The notes under the pieces are model-generated. The model saw only the letters and a program-made list of their open reading frames with translations. It was not told where the DNA came from and did not search any database. A program made the position numbers and the translations under genes. A stretch of 30,330 nucleotides of DNA, taken from positions 37,081 to 67,410 of the forward strand of contig JAKCWW010001675.1 of NCBI GenBank assembly GCA_026260175.1. The letters are read 5' to 3'. The stretch is from Reticulitermes lucifugus. Lineage: Eukaryota > Arthropoda > Insecta > Blattodea > Rhinotermitidae. How positions within the stretch are numbered: position 1 is the first letter of the stretch; each line of letters begins with the position of its first letter. This document shows positions 1 to 9,975 of the stretch, piece after piece.

Positions 1-285
1 CCATTCTTCTCCAGCACCACATTTCAAAACTTTCCAGATACTTCTGATCTATTTTCCGAAATGTCTACGTTTCAGCACCATACAAAGCAATGCTCCAAAT
101 GTAGCACTTTACTAGTTTCTTCCTTAAATTTAAGTCCAGTTTGCTCGTGAAAAGAGTCTTCTTCTTGTTGAATGCTGCTTTTTCCATGGCAATTCTGGAT
201 GTAATTTCACGTGTACACCTTGCATCATTTGTTATCGTGCTACCCAAATAATTGAAATATTCCACATTCTCCAATCCATTCAATA
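1..285 (-). mobile_element. Non-LTR retrotransposon RT fragment (C-terminal part), runs off left edge
   Basis: Read right to left, the minus strand encodes ENVEYFNYLGS at the start, then a basic helical stretch and LDLNLRKKLVKCY and ALYGAET, typical of the region after the catalytic core in non-LTR reverse transcriptases. The frame is open from 283 to 68. A TAG at 65-67 sits where the family has Trp (the ET-W-T position). After it the same frame continues to base 1 with YLESFEMWCWRRM, so the stop is a single inactivating change in an otherwise readable copy. Similarity ends abruptly at about 285, consistent with a truncated insertion. The rest of the element lies left of the window. This is mobile-element debris and not a host gene. 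Confidence 0.85.
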
Positions 286-943
286 TACCGTATGAAATAA
301 ATCAGAACTCCCTTTAAAACAGTTTAAACGCAATCAAGACTTCATTCTTCCACAGAAGCTTGTAAGATAGAAATGTACACACAGTCTCTTTTCTGTAATT
401 ATATAGGAAAATACAAACTTGTTGAAAACTCTTTTGGACAAAGAAATATGTTTCATTCTCCTCTGTAACTTTTATTGCGGACACATTTTAGATCGTGTAA
501 ATATGTCACGAACTAAGCTCTACATCCGCAAAACAAAAATTCTCACAGGTCTTCGTATAGAGTGTAAGCTACTTGCTTCCGATCTTAACCCAAATTACGA
601 TTGCTAGACATTTTTTTCGTAGAGGTTTTGGATATCACATTTCATAACATTCCATTCCTCCGTTATAAACGTTGTTTCCAATTAAGCAGGTAAAAAACTA
701 AAGATTTTGTCTTGCAGGCCACACGGTATTCCATACTCCGCAATTTCTTCGTACATTTACAGGCAGTTGTGGCGAGGCATTTGTTTCAGAGCGACAATTC
801 TCTGAGCCGCGGAGGAAAATTTACCACGTACAAGGACAGAATCCACCAGTGACCATGTTCGTGTTACCTCAACAGGTTATTAATTGTCCGGCCCTTTGTC
901 ACCGTGACGTCATACTGTGACTAGCTAAAGTGAATCTGATTGA
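286..943. other. No gene seen
   Basis: AT-rich sequence. The longest plus-strand open frame (419-607) shows no recognisable motif, and I see no repeat or RNA gene. Confidence 0.5.
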
Positions 944-1179
944 TTAATTATACGACATACAATGCGGTGGACAGCATGCCACCAGCATATAAATAGAATA
1001 CACAGTAAAAATATGACAATCAATATGGGACAAACCCAAAGCACACCTGCATCGACCTGAAGAGGTGTTTATATCGAAATCATGGCCTATAAAATTTAGT
1101 AATTTGCATACTAAATATACTCTTAATTGTGCGCCAAGGATCGTTGATAGATGGCACACTCGGAAACGAAATACATCAG

Positions 1180-1290
1180 ATATTCCAATTTTGAGATTAT
1201 TTATTCCGTGCATTTTGATGGAATTAAACTGTTTATTCGTGACACCTACAAATGCACCTTTGATATATATAAAAATACAAGCTACTACCG
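1180..1290 (-). repeat. Diverged dispersed repeat related to the insertion at 15861-15992
   Basis: ccgtgcat at 1206-1213 is followed by cacctacaaatgcacc at 1243-1258. The insert in the 15.9-kb retrotransposon has ccgtgcat at 15877-15884 and caccaacaaatgcacc at 15907-15922, so the order is the same, 15 of 16 bases match in the longer block, and the spacing is similar (29 versus 22 nt). The flanks also resemble each other. This suggests two copies of one repeat family. The minus-strand open frame across 944-1330 has no recognised domain and is probably part of this repeat region. Strand is given relative to the neighbouring retrotransposon. Confidence 0.4.
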
Positions 1291-1299
1291 CTCCTACAT

Positions 1300-1595
1300 G
1301 TTTCGGCGAAACAGTTCTTCCGCTAGACAAGAAATTCCTCGCATTTTATTGAGCCCGAAGGTTGATTACAGTGTTCACTACAGCTCGCCACATGTCCCTG
1401 TCTCGAGCCTGATAAATCCAATGCACGCTCCCATCCTACTCCTGGAAGATCAATTTTAAAATTACACCCCATCTACGCCTACGCCTTCCAAGTCGTCTCT
1501 TTCCCTCTAGTTTCCCCATCAAAACCCTGTATGCATCTCTTCTCTCCCATGCGTGCCACATGCCCAGCCCATATCATCCTCCTTGATATAATCAC
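1300..1595 (-). mobile_element. Non-LTR retrotransposon ORF2 C-terminus and 3' UTR (copy 1 of family N)
   Basis: The minus strand from about 1590 reads WAGHVARMGEK, then after a small frameshift YRVLMGKLEGKRRLGRRRRR, and ends with QARDRDMWRAVVNTVINLRA and a TAA at 1346-1348. This is the C-terminal tail of a non-LTR polyprotein (pattern WAGHVARM ... GRPRRRW ... LAQDRDRWR ... MNLRVP). A TAG interrupts the GVILKLIFQE segment, so the copy is dead. The 3' UTR (ttcttgtctagcggaagaactg in minus orientation) matches the tails of copies near 3.1, 13.9 and 23.0 kb. The copy is 5'-truncated: only about the last 80 codons remain. Confidence 0.85.
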
Positions 1596-1599
1596 CGGA

Positions 1600-3074
1600 A
1601 TAATACTTGGTGAGGAATTTCCTTGCCACGCGAAGTCAGAAACAGATCCAATGTCCAAAATACCAGTGTTGTCTATTAAAATACATCATCATCATCATCC
1701 TTTAGAGCTGAATGTGGAGGAACTAATTTAAACGTTTGTTGCTGTGGTTCCTATTCACAGTTACGAACAGAAATTTTCAGTTTTCTAATTGCAACGTGAC
1801 ACAGGCTACAGAAGCTTTTGTTATTTCACCTGACGTTACGAATTAAATTACTGTAGACAAATCCGGGTTTTCTGATAAAATGTTTATCACCACATGTTGC
1901 TGTTGAAGTGTTACAACTCCTGCCTCGTACTTCGTTTGTCTAGGGTTCAAATAAAAGCCAGATACCGGGGACCTCCTTGCAAGCAAATATATAACTGCAG
2001 TGAGACCATAAACGCTTGCTTGTATACTCTAATTTATTATTAAGCATTTATCTATTATTCGACGCCTATACCTAACTACTTAAAACGCTGATGAAACCAA
2101 TAATAATAAAACAGTTTTTTCGTGTTAGTAAACGCTAATTCAAAGTAGCGTAATCAGCTAACGAGACGGAGAATAAAGTTAATTTATGAAATATAAAATC
2201 TTTCGTGATAAATTATCTTGATATCAAGTTGCCTAAAATGCTTTTAAAATGTGTGCAGTCCGTTTAAACAATTCCTTTAATAAACAACACCACAACAAAC
2301 AAGACAAGAGCGATTTATTTTGTACCGCCTTCTACCGGCACATTTTCTTTTTTTGCACACAGCGAGTATTTGTGTCCTGTGACACGGTAAAATTTTGCAG
2401 TATACTCCAGTTAGTCGGTTAGGTAATTTTATGATAACCATAAAATCCTCATGGAGACATCATCAATATACTTATATGAAATTTCCCGTTTAGATGTAGG
2501 CCTATATAAGAATACAGTGTTAATTTTTAAACCTATTTTAAAATTCGAATGACAATTCAGTTTTACGTAAAAGACATGAATAATCTTTAGATATGCGTTC
2601 TCATACGTAAAACATATATGACTATACTGCCACTGCATTCCTACCTTTAAATGTGGGCGCGTATGTTAAAATAAAATATTATATAACTCCACGGTTTTAA
2701 ATCAGGAGTAACACAATACTGAATCCAGCTGTGGGTTTTGAAAATGTCCTATCTGTTTTCGTGTAGGAAGCGGCAATAAACGAGCAAGTAACACGCATAC
2801 ATCCTGCCAATTTTCAGACCTACGCATGTGATTTGTATCGGAAAAGTTGACTGGGGAATAATTCCGACAAAAAGGGTATATCTGTATTGTGCAGACTGCA
2901 GTGAACAACGGCCTGGCAAAGCAGGACAACGCCCATAATATAAGGATACACGATCTGGTGCAAAATCATGACACAACTACAGAAATTTTCTGGCCAAAAT
3001 AAATATAGGCTATATTACTCGAAATATGATCTTATCATGTAATTTTATAAACAGGCGTACATGTATACTAATTC
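1600..3074. other. No gene seen
   Basis: AT-rich sequence without a recognisable gene. A short (CAT)5 run lies at 1684-1698. The two overlapping minus-strand frames at 2702-2976 show no known motif. Confidence 0.5.
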
Positions 3075-3830
3075 CATCGAGCAGACTTCTTTTTAAAATA
3101 CTAACAGTTCCTCAGCTAGTCATTTAATTGCCCGCTTTTTATGGAACCCGACGGTTCATCACCGTGTTCACAGCAGTCCGCCGCTTGTCCCTATCCTGGG
3201 CGAGATCAGTCCAGTTCACATCATCCCATTGTATTTCTTTAAGCTGCAGGCTGGGTGATCCGGGTTCTGAATCCCGGCAGGAATTAAATATCTGTCTCTT
3301 TTACAAAAGTCCTGATCAATCAGCTCTGGGGCCCACCCAGCCCCCTACTCGATGGGACAGGTATTCTTTACCGGGGGGAGGGGGTGATAGGCGGGGCTTG
3401 AAGATCACCACTCACCTCCAACCAGTGCCAGGTTAGGAATGAGTTAAGCTAAACATCTGCTACCCTTATATGCTTTTGTGGAGTATACAGTGACACCTTT
3501 ACCATTTACCCATTATCTCTCATCTACACCTAGGTCTTCAAAGTGGTCTTTTTCCTTTAGGTTTACCCACCAAAACCCTGTATGCACCTCTTCTCCTCCC
3601 CATGCGTATCACCTACCCCGCCCAACTCATTGTCCTCGTTTTAATCATTGGAATAATATATGATGTTGATAAGTACAAATCATGAAGCTTCTCATCATGC
3701 AGTTTTCTCCATTCTCCTGTTACTTCCGCCCTCTTGGGCCCAAAATATTTCTCTGTACCCTCTTCTTGATCATCATCTGCCTATATTCTTCACTTAATGT
3801 GAGACACCAAGTTTACGCCAACCTAAGAAA
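3075..3830 (-). mobile_element. Non-LTR retrotransposon ORF2 C-terminus (copy 2 of family N), split by a SINE
   Basis: Two blocks on the minus strand belong to one copy. Block one (about 3825 down to 3511) encodes TWCLTLSEEY, then EWRKLHDEKLHDLY, WAG, then AYRVLVGKPKGKRPL. Block two (about 3249 down to 3139) encodes LKEIQWDDVNWTDLAQDRD and NTVMNRRVP with a TAA at 3139-3141, then the family 3' UTR down to about 3075. Between them lies about 260 bp of unrelated plus-strand SINE. In-frame stops replace family Trp and Gly codons (after WAG, after KRPL, after RPRCR) and at least one frameshift occurs near GPR, so the copy is non-functional. Confidence 0.85.
3250..3510 (+). mobile_element. tRNA-derived SINE, family A, copy 1, inserted in a retrotransposon
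   Basis: Begins close to a Pol III B-box-like sequence, gggttctgaatcccgg (3262-3277), contains the GC-rich body (ggggcccacccagcccc, ggtattctttaccggggg) and ends in a pyrimidine-rich repeated ttacc tail (cctttaccatttaccc) near 3510. Body and tail align with the pieces at 3833-3952, 6190-6350 and, reversed, 11624-11850. No A box is visible before the B box, so the head seems truncated. I could not identify target-site duplications with certainty. The plus-strand open frame covering 3128-3436 is a by-product of this GC-rich body and is not a gene. Confidence 0.75.
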
Positions 3831-3832
3831 GT

Positions 3833-3952
3833 CATAAGCCGCCGGAGCCGAAGCTGACCACTCAGCTCCAGCTACTGCGATTAAAAATGAGTGGCGCTAC
3901 ACTTCAACACTCCCAAAAGCCTTCACAGCGTGTAAAGCGACAATTTCACCTT
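3833..3952 (+). mobile_element. SINE family A, copy 2 (3' portion only)
   Basis: gaagctgaccactcagctcca and the following ttaaaaatgagt match gaagatcaccactcacctcca and ttaggaatgagt of copy 1. The end (gccttcacagcgtgtaaagcgacaatttcacctt) matches the family tail (gccttcatggcc...ttacc) of copy 3. The tRNA-like head is absent. It abuts the 5' edge of the truncated retrotransposon copy at about 3830. Confidence 0.6.
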
Positions 3953-5320
3953 CAGCTGCAAGAGGCTCAATATGACAGATATGCGTTTCTGAGAATAAAA
4001 TTCAGCATCGCAGACACAGCAGCTCGAAATTAACCCTCTGAATACTGGCTTTCATCTACATTATACATAAAACTTTATCTCGCACCTCACAGAGAACACA
4101 GTGCATGTCTATCATAAAGACCAATTGGGTGATGATTTTCAGCAAGGTAGTCGATACTTATTGTGAGAATTAGATGGAACACATCGTGCACATTTTTTGA
4201 GCAAACTATAGCGTTTATTAATGTTACGGCACGTGGTACATACAAGGCATAAGCGTTAATTTAGCTGATAACACTGGGGGGAGGGTAGGGGAATCGACAA
4301 TGGGTATTAGTGGGTATTAGGTACTTTCATTTACCAAGGAGTCAAGTTAGAAAGAGGGGGAGGATTGGTTTGAACCAGTCCTTAATATACATACACTCTT
4401 TCCCCCCACTCTCACCCCAATTTCTTTATTTGCCCGGCTTCAACTCAGTGGCCAAAAAAACTATTCTTAGGTAGAAAAAATATTTGAGGGGCACTTGCCT
4501 CACTTGCCCCCACCCCAAGTTACGTCCATGCATACGGTTACCACGAGGCTTTAAAAAGGCAGAAAGCGAATATCGGCATTTATTGTTCAGTGTAAATTTG
4601 TTTAACCCAGTGTCACGGACACTATGACGTCGCCGTCGTGCTAAGCGGACTGTAAAATGAGATAATGAAAAGTCACACGTGTACGCCGTGCTGTTGTTAC
4701 AAACACAGGGTCTGCTGCCAAAACAAAAGCCATCTGATGGTCCGTTTGAGAAACTGCAATGTAGCGTTGGCATAGACTGCTCGCGGTATTGAAATGTTCG
4801 TAATCACTCTGTATGAATTTCTTTATTGCGTAATTTAAAACCATCCATTACAATTTGTGTTATAAAGTAGCTCTGTATGTATAGTGCAATTTACAACAAA
4901 TATGACGACACATATAAATATACAAATTTTACCATAATAAACGGTTCTAAATGACATACTGTTTGATTCATACACCGGTGATACGCTCAAATTCATGTCA
5001 TGAGATTTAAAACATCCGTTTCCAAATAACTAAATATTCAGTTAGCGACCATGATCAGAATTTATTTAAGTTGCATTTAGAACGGTTTACTGCAAATTAT
5101 TACCATTGCATCACACAAGGTAAAGTCGTATCCGTCATGCTGTTTTATTGAACATAATAAAACTTAAAGAAGTTTGCTAGCTACTCCTAAAATAAGTATT
5201 CAGCTTGCAGGGTCTGGTTCAACAATCTGTACGACAACAAAGGCCTATGCTCACATGTGCATCACAAATACGACTCCTGCGAATGTGAACATGTTAATTT
5301 CCCGTAAGTAATAACCATCA
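3953..5320. other. No gene seen; possible transposon-end sequence at 4490-4535
   Basis: Mostly AT-rich. At 4494-4532 the G+C-rich string ttgcctcacttgcccccacc followed by ccaagttacgtccatgcat resembles conserved ends of some dispersed insect repeats, from memory. A purine-rich block lies near 4276-4296 and 4353-4364, with a pyrimidine block near 4397-4416. gtgggtattag is directly duplicated in tandem near 4300-4320. The minus-strand frame 4426-4773 shows no domain. Confidence 0.35.
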
Positions 5321-5560
5321 GTGACACTACAGAACATGTGTGTGTCGTGGCAAAGTTCCACATTTTATTGTATTCGGGCGGTACCTGGTTCGAGTCTTGG
5401 CCAAGATACCGGTTATTACAACTTCCTCCATTCAAATTCAGGATACCTCAATTTGACCACGACCGATTCCATTAAAATCTTTTCAATTAATGCGTCGCCC
5501 TACCATTGGACAGTCTCAGAGAGAGCGTCTTAAAATAAACCACACAATAATCACGGACCC
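5321..5560 (+). repeat. Possible tRNA-derived SINE remnant
   Basis: cctggttcgagtcttgg (near 5388-5404) resembles a Pol III B box with flanking stem bases. No matching A box, cloverleaf or poly(A)/ttacc tail could be found, so this is a weak call. Confidence 0.25.
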
Positions 5561-6189
5561 GTTCATCCCGTTTAAAAGCCAGAACGTATAAAAAATTCAT
5601 ATTCATTAAGAGCCTTAGTCCCACACATTTTTTTTGGGGGGGGGGGAATTTAAACGCGGAAATTTCCCGAAATGGTCTAGATTAATCTAAATCATTACGT
5701 GTATTTGTTTAGGGGCAAATTACCTTTACGCCGCACAGTGGTGGGGTGGTTTTGGGATGCAGAAACAGTGCATCAGTGAGTTAAAGTCCATGCAGGGGAA
5801 TGTAAGCAGGCGCTTCTCGAGTGTGTGTTAATCTGCGTAGGTGCAGGCAACAGATCAAAGGGCCTAATCAATGAAAGGTGAGAAGAAATAACTTGTATTT
5901 CCTTCAACGATCTGCAATTCATTTTCATTTAATGGCTGTATTCGCTCATGTACCGACTCAGCGTGCACTGCTAAGTTTATGTAAACAGCATTCAAAATAT
6001 TGATATTGTACTGATTAATAATCCGTTTTCAAACATGGGTGGGCAGTGAAGTGGCTTACTACAAACTGAAAATATGAAATTTACCTGCAAATAATGTTCA
6101 AAACAACCGAGCAATCGTGGTTGCACGTCAAGTAAGGGAAAGAGATTTTGCTCTTCTCGAAAGAGTCCAGCCTCTTACCCAATTGATAC
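5561..6189. other. No gene seen; T8-G11 homopolymer junction
   Basis: A run of eight T followed directly by eleven G lies at 5628-5646. Nothing else recognisable. Confidence 0.45.
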
Positions 6190-6350
6190 CAGGAGCCCTT
6201 TTCGTGGGGACAGAGAGGCCGAAGCTTGAAGCTGTTCACTCTCCTACGTCTTGTGTCGAGGTTAGGAATAAAATGACTTACACATTATACCTATCTCCCC
6301 CTAGATGCCTTCATGGCCAGCACAGGGACAGCGCTGCCTTTACCTTTGCC
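6190..6350 (+). mobile_element. SINE family A, copy 3 (3' portion)
   Basis: gcttgaagctgttcactctcc, then gtgtcgaggttaggaataaa, then atgccttcatggcc and a final gcctttacctttgcc match in order the body and tail of the copies near 3.4 and 3.9 kb. The tRNA-like head is not recognisable upstream. Open frames here (6117-6389, 6305-6550) run through the repeat and are not genes. Confidence 0.65.
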
Positions 6351-7529
6351 TGTCGAATACAAATCAAGACGCTATCTCGGATAAGCTAAGTCAGGGTAAC
6401 CTTATCAGGCAACGACAACCCTGCTTTCAAACACGACTAAACGCGTTACGTAGGGTTTTATCTAAAAGCGAACCTTCTCTGAGACATACAAGGTTGTTTC
6501 CGAGCAAGTGTCTATCTCTTCTCCATAATGCCAAAAATAAACTACAGTAAGAGCTACATAAACCAGCTCGATGATACTTTGTGCAGCATCTCTATTCTCG
6601 AGTCAAGAGCATTTCGTTCCCTACTTTCTCGTCCGTAAATCTTGTTTGATACTGATATTCTCATTCGAAAAAAGAGCCACAAAGAATTGAAATTTTATTT
6701 TAACCCTGAATTCTGAGAAACTTAAAAAGACAAGAAACCTGTAAAGCGAAAGGCCGTAACAGGACAAAAAAACTGCTCCATACAATGAGCTCACCTGTTT
6801 ACTTTCTATGAAACCTTTTTTGAGCGTTCAAAGTACGTACCAACCTTGTCATGGAGCAAACTTTCAGGCTACATTTTCCAATAGATCAGCTTCTAGAAGA
6901 CCGGGTTACATGCTTCTACTTATCATTTTCAGATCACGTTCGCCGGCTACCCGCAGTCGTGGAAAACGCTTCCCAAAGTTGATTTGGAACTTAGATGATT
7001 ACTCAGCTGTAGACACCCCGAACGCAGTCGTTAAAGCGGATGAAAACACAAAGACTCGATCTGCGATGAAAGAAATCACAAGAAAAGCTACAGGATGTTT
7101 ACGCCGTGTCGATGGGTAAATAGTTACAAGCGCTTCGGAAGAGCGTGCTTCTTCCAGGTTAAAGGTCTAGAAGCTGTACGCTCCTCTGTGTCATCGTTAA
7201 CAGTAGATCATTAACAAGGCCTAACATCACAGACTTTAATCTTCATCGGCACCGCTGTGCTAATCTCAAATCTCGCAGTGTCTTTGTGCGCTGTTATTCA
7301 ATATGAAACCACCACATAATGCCAACCAATTTAACACCTTGAAGACTGGCGTTCTTCTTTACTAAATATAAAAATTTTGTTCATAGCTCACAGAGAACAA
7401 ATTATATATCAATCACTAAAAACAAACCGCTTACTGCTGCTTAGGGAAATAATTGGTGTTTATTGTAAAAAATCACATGAAACATCAATGCATTGCGTGG
7501 GGAAGAATATAGATATTATTAGTGTCAGA
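6351..7529. other. No gene seen
   Basis: Short open frames (6808-7119, 7377-7559) show no known motif and no splice-site-bounded coding stretch that I can support. Confidence 0.45.
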
Positions 7530-7800
7530 GCCGCCGAGAGCGGGTTCGGGCCCGTGTGAAAAATTTTTTTCGGGCCCCCAGCAAAGGCGGGCCGGCTAAA
7601 AATCTTTACACTATTTCTCAAAGACTGAATCTCTCTCTTGCAGAGTGACTTGGGCTTGGTCTGAAAGGGTTAATTTGTACAATCGACAAATAATGATACT
7701 ACTGAGAAAAACAGAAACATATGCAACACAGTCGGGCCCCTGGCCCCCTTCTGGAACTCAGGGCCCCGGTAATTTGTACCGGCTTCCCTCCTCCTCTCTT
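7530..7800. repeat. GC-rich dispersed-repeat block with gggccc-rich ends
   Basis: Two GC-rich edges flank an AT-rich core. The left edge is gagagcgggttcgggcccg with cgggcccccagc after a poly-T stretch (7538-7582). The right edge is gtcgggcccctggccccc with cagggccccggtaatttgta (7731-7780). The composition contrasts with the AT-rich surroundings and resembles ends of non-autonomous transposons. The edges are not good enough inverted repeats to define termini, and no target duplication is seen. Confidence 0.35.
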
Positions 7801-9731
7801 GTTGCTAATCAGAGCGATATCAGATGCCAGACCTTCTGAAAACAGGAAGAAGGGCTCTGTGCGGTAACATGAGGCTGGTACTGTTGACAGTTCACCGGAA
7901 GGCTGTAGACACTATGTTGACAAGCCACTTTGACTAACAGCCCGAATCATTATCAACCCATCACAACAACAATCCTAGTTTGTCCTCAAAACTAACAGCA
8001 ATTAACAGTCAAGCGTGTAACGTATAAAATAACTCTTTTGACGAATTGGTTGTATTGCTTCTTTATGCTTTAATTCATCGCTATCACGCGACTAGGTACT
8101 CAGCTCGCTACCCCATTCTCTGGTCCTTTGAACACGGAAGGTACCCCACCCTATTTCCTCTCCCATTGTATATCCACTGTCATGTTGCATGGTTATGTAG
8201 TGGATCGCTTTGTTTGTTGGATACCAACAATTGATAGCGGTCTTTCCTGACGCGTGATACAGGCAATATAATAATGAACGCATACCGTTATGTAGTATCA
8301 TGAGCAAGATACCTCGCCAAATGATTCCGTTGTTACTGGTTTTCGTACTGAACACTGGGCTGGGAGCCGCCTGCTAAGGTATTGTATTGTGCTCTGGAAC
8401 TGGATACCCTGACATTGAAATAAATCTAACTACATTTTGAGATGTGAATAAAGACTCCTGACAATACACAGCAACTCGACGGCGACTGCGCCTTCCACTT
8501 CATCCAAAAACAAGGAAGACACAATTTGGATCATGAGTGTAATGTTGAAGAAACTAAAGGACGTCATTATTTTAACTTCTAAAAATTATGACATAATTAT
8601 TTTGCGTATTGTTTTATGCATAGCTACAGAATTATTCACGGTAAAGATGTCCATTTACAGCCGTGGTCCTGTTTGTACACGCTGTTACGGTATTATACGA
8701 TATACGTTACCCTAACTAATCCATAAATTATCAAACACACATTAAAGATTTTAAAAAGGCATATTCCTGCAAACAAGAGCAAATTTTGGTTTGTATTCTG
8801 CACAGATTTCTGCCAACTCGGGAAATATCCTATATTTACCTTCTGAGAGTCTAACAGATTATGTCTTTTGTCCCGTCTCAACCCAAAGTTCTGAAGCTAA
8901 ACTCTTTGGGCATTTGTTACATTCCTATATCAGGGGCTAAACCTATCGCACGCACACGCATGTCCCAACATGGAGCTCCTGCCTTATCGCCTATTAATGT
9001 CCAATAAAAGGGCAGGTTTGACTGACAAGAAGAGGTCTTGTCACAGGTCCGCAGAGACCTGATTTCAGCTCCTATCAGCAGTTCGGATGTGAACATCTTT
9101 TCACGTTATTTTCACGCCCCAAATGCGAATATTTAAATCTTCCCACAAACTATGTCACGGCCGCCCTATTCCGCACACAGCAAACCCTCAATTCGTATTC
9201 GTTAACAATACAGAAAATGAGCGGTTCGTGTCAGCCTTCATAAGGTACAGCCCAAACGACATGGCGTTTTATTTATACAGAAAATACTGCGTACTCCAAA
9301 CAAGATTTAAGTGAAGACTTTTCAATTTTAATCGCGTGTATTTAAAATTGTATGTAAAATATTTCTGATATTTAAGCGAGAAAAAACGGGAAAAACCACT
9401 TGCTTGACCTGTGCGCAGATGGCAGGATGTCATTACAACATATCCTAAATAAGCAATAAATAAGTTTGTGGACTGTTTTTGCCTGGTACTGGACTGTGAA
9501 AATTGGAGCCTGTTGTGATTACGGTCATTAACTTCCGGTTTCACAAAGGCAGAGAATTTTCTGACCAGCTGAGCTGTTATTTGCTTCTCAAGACACACTA
9601 CTCCATCGAGTTAGTATTCACAGTTTAAAATGTGGAACTGACTGAAGTTGCTCTTTATAATTTTCATGTCACCTGGAGAGCACTACTAAAACTTAAAGCC
9701 CTATTTAATTTTGGAAGCTGTCCAAAATACC
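7801..9731. other. No gene seen
   Basis: Open frames in this stretch (8046-8234, 8092-8355 minus, 9269-9598 minus and others) are short, overlap on both strands and carry no motif. Confidence 0.45.
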
Positions 9732-9800
9732 ACATAAAAGTGTATTTTACTCTTATCAATAGCACAGTCACAACCAACACACACATTTGCAATAAGTAAT

Positions 9801-9841
9801 CAGACTACCGGTTTCAGCTCAAAGAGCCATCATCAGGCCTG
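9801..9841 (-). ncRNA. Candidate type I hammerhead ribozyme (left arm, minus strand)
   Basis: The mirror copy of the right-arm motif. On the minus strand, CUGAUGA is at 9836-9830, GAAA at 9815-9812, GGUA at 9809-9806, followed by GUCU (9805-9802). Stem I here pairs CAGGC (9841-9837) with GUCUG (9805-9801) using one G-U pair. Thus the arms differ in sequence at stem I yet both can pair. It shares the extra U after the core. Confidence 0.45.
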
Positions 9842-9863
9842 TGATATTCATAGTTTTCTGTCA

Positions 9864-9904
9864 TAGGCCTGATGATGGCTCTTTGAGCTGAAACCGGTAG
9901 CCTG
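9864..9904 (+). ncRNA. Candidate type I hammerhead ribozyme (right arm)
   Basis: The elements of a hammerhead appear in order: stem I strand AGGC (9865-9868), core CUGAUGA (9869-9875), stem II GGCUC/GAGCU (9877-9881 with 9885-9889, loop UUU, one G-U pair), GAAA (9890-9893), a very short self-complementary stem III ACC/GGU (9893-9898), H17 = A (9899), then GCCU (9900-9903), which pairs with AGGC to close stem I. Predicted cleavage is between 9899 and 9900. Stem III without a loop fits the dimer-acting hammerheads known in Penelope-like elements and retrozymes. Weak points: one extra unpaired U (9876) after the core and a short stem I. Confidence 0.5.
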
Positions 9905-9975
9905 ATTACGTATTCCATGTGTATATGTTGGTTGTGACTGTACTATTGATAAGAGTAAAATATACTTTTACATGT

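Larger units (their letters stand above)
9732..9975. repeat. Long inverted repeat (foldback element) with hammerhead-like core in each arm
   Basis: The left arm (about 9732-9844) is the reverse complement of the right arm (about 9861-9975) with only a few mismatches and small gaps. Matching blocks include tattttactcttatcaata and cagtcacaaccaaca on the left and their complements on the right. The spacer is about 16 nt. The conserved inner segment is ctgatgatggctctttgagc followed by tgaaaccggtag on the plus strand in the right arm, and the same on the minus strand in the left arm. It carries no open frame. This has the layout of a non-autonomous foldback element. A clear target-site duplication was not found; only a short atacca occurs near both ends. 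Confidence 0.85.

Noticed and set aside
944..1330. 128-codon minus-strand open frame
   Set aside because: No domain. It starts in the 3' UTR of a retrotransposon copy and runs into a repeat, and plus-strand frames overlap it.
4276..4420. Purine-rich and pyrimidine-rich tracts as a possible hairpin or triplex
   Set aside because: The tracts do not align as good inverted or mirror repeats; only the short ggattggtt/aaccagtcc pair matches.
4426..4773. 115-codon minus-strand open frame
   Set aside because: No recognised motif. It includes a G+C-rich sequence that looks repeat-derived.
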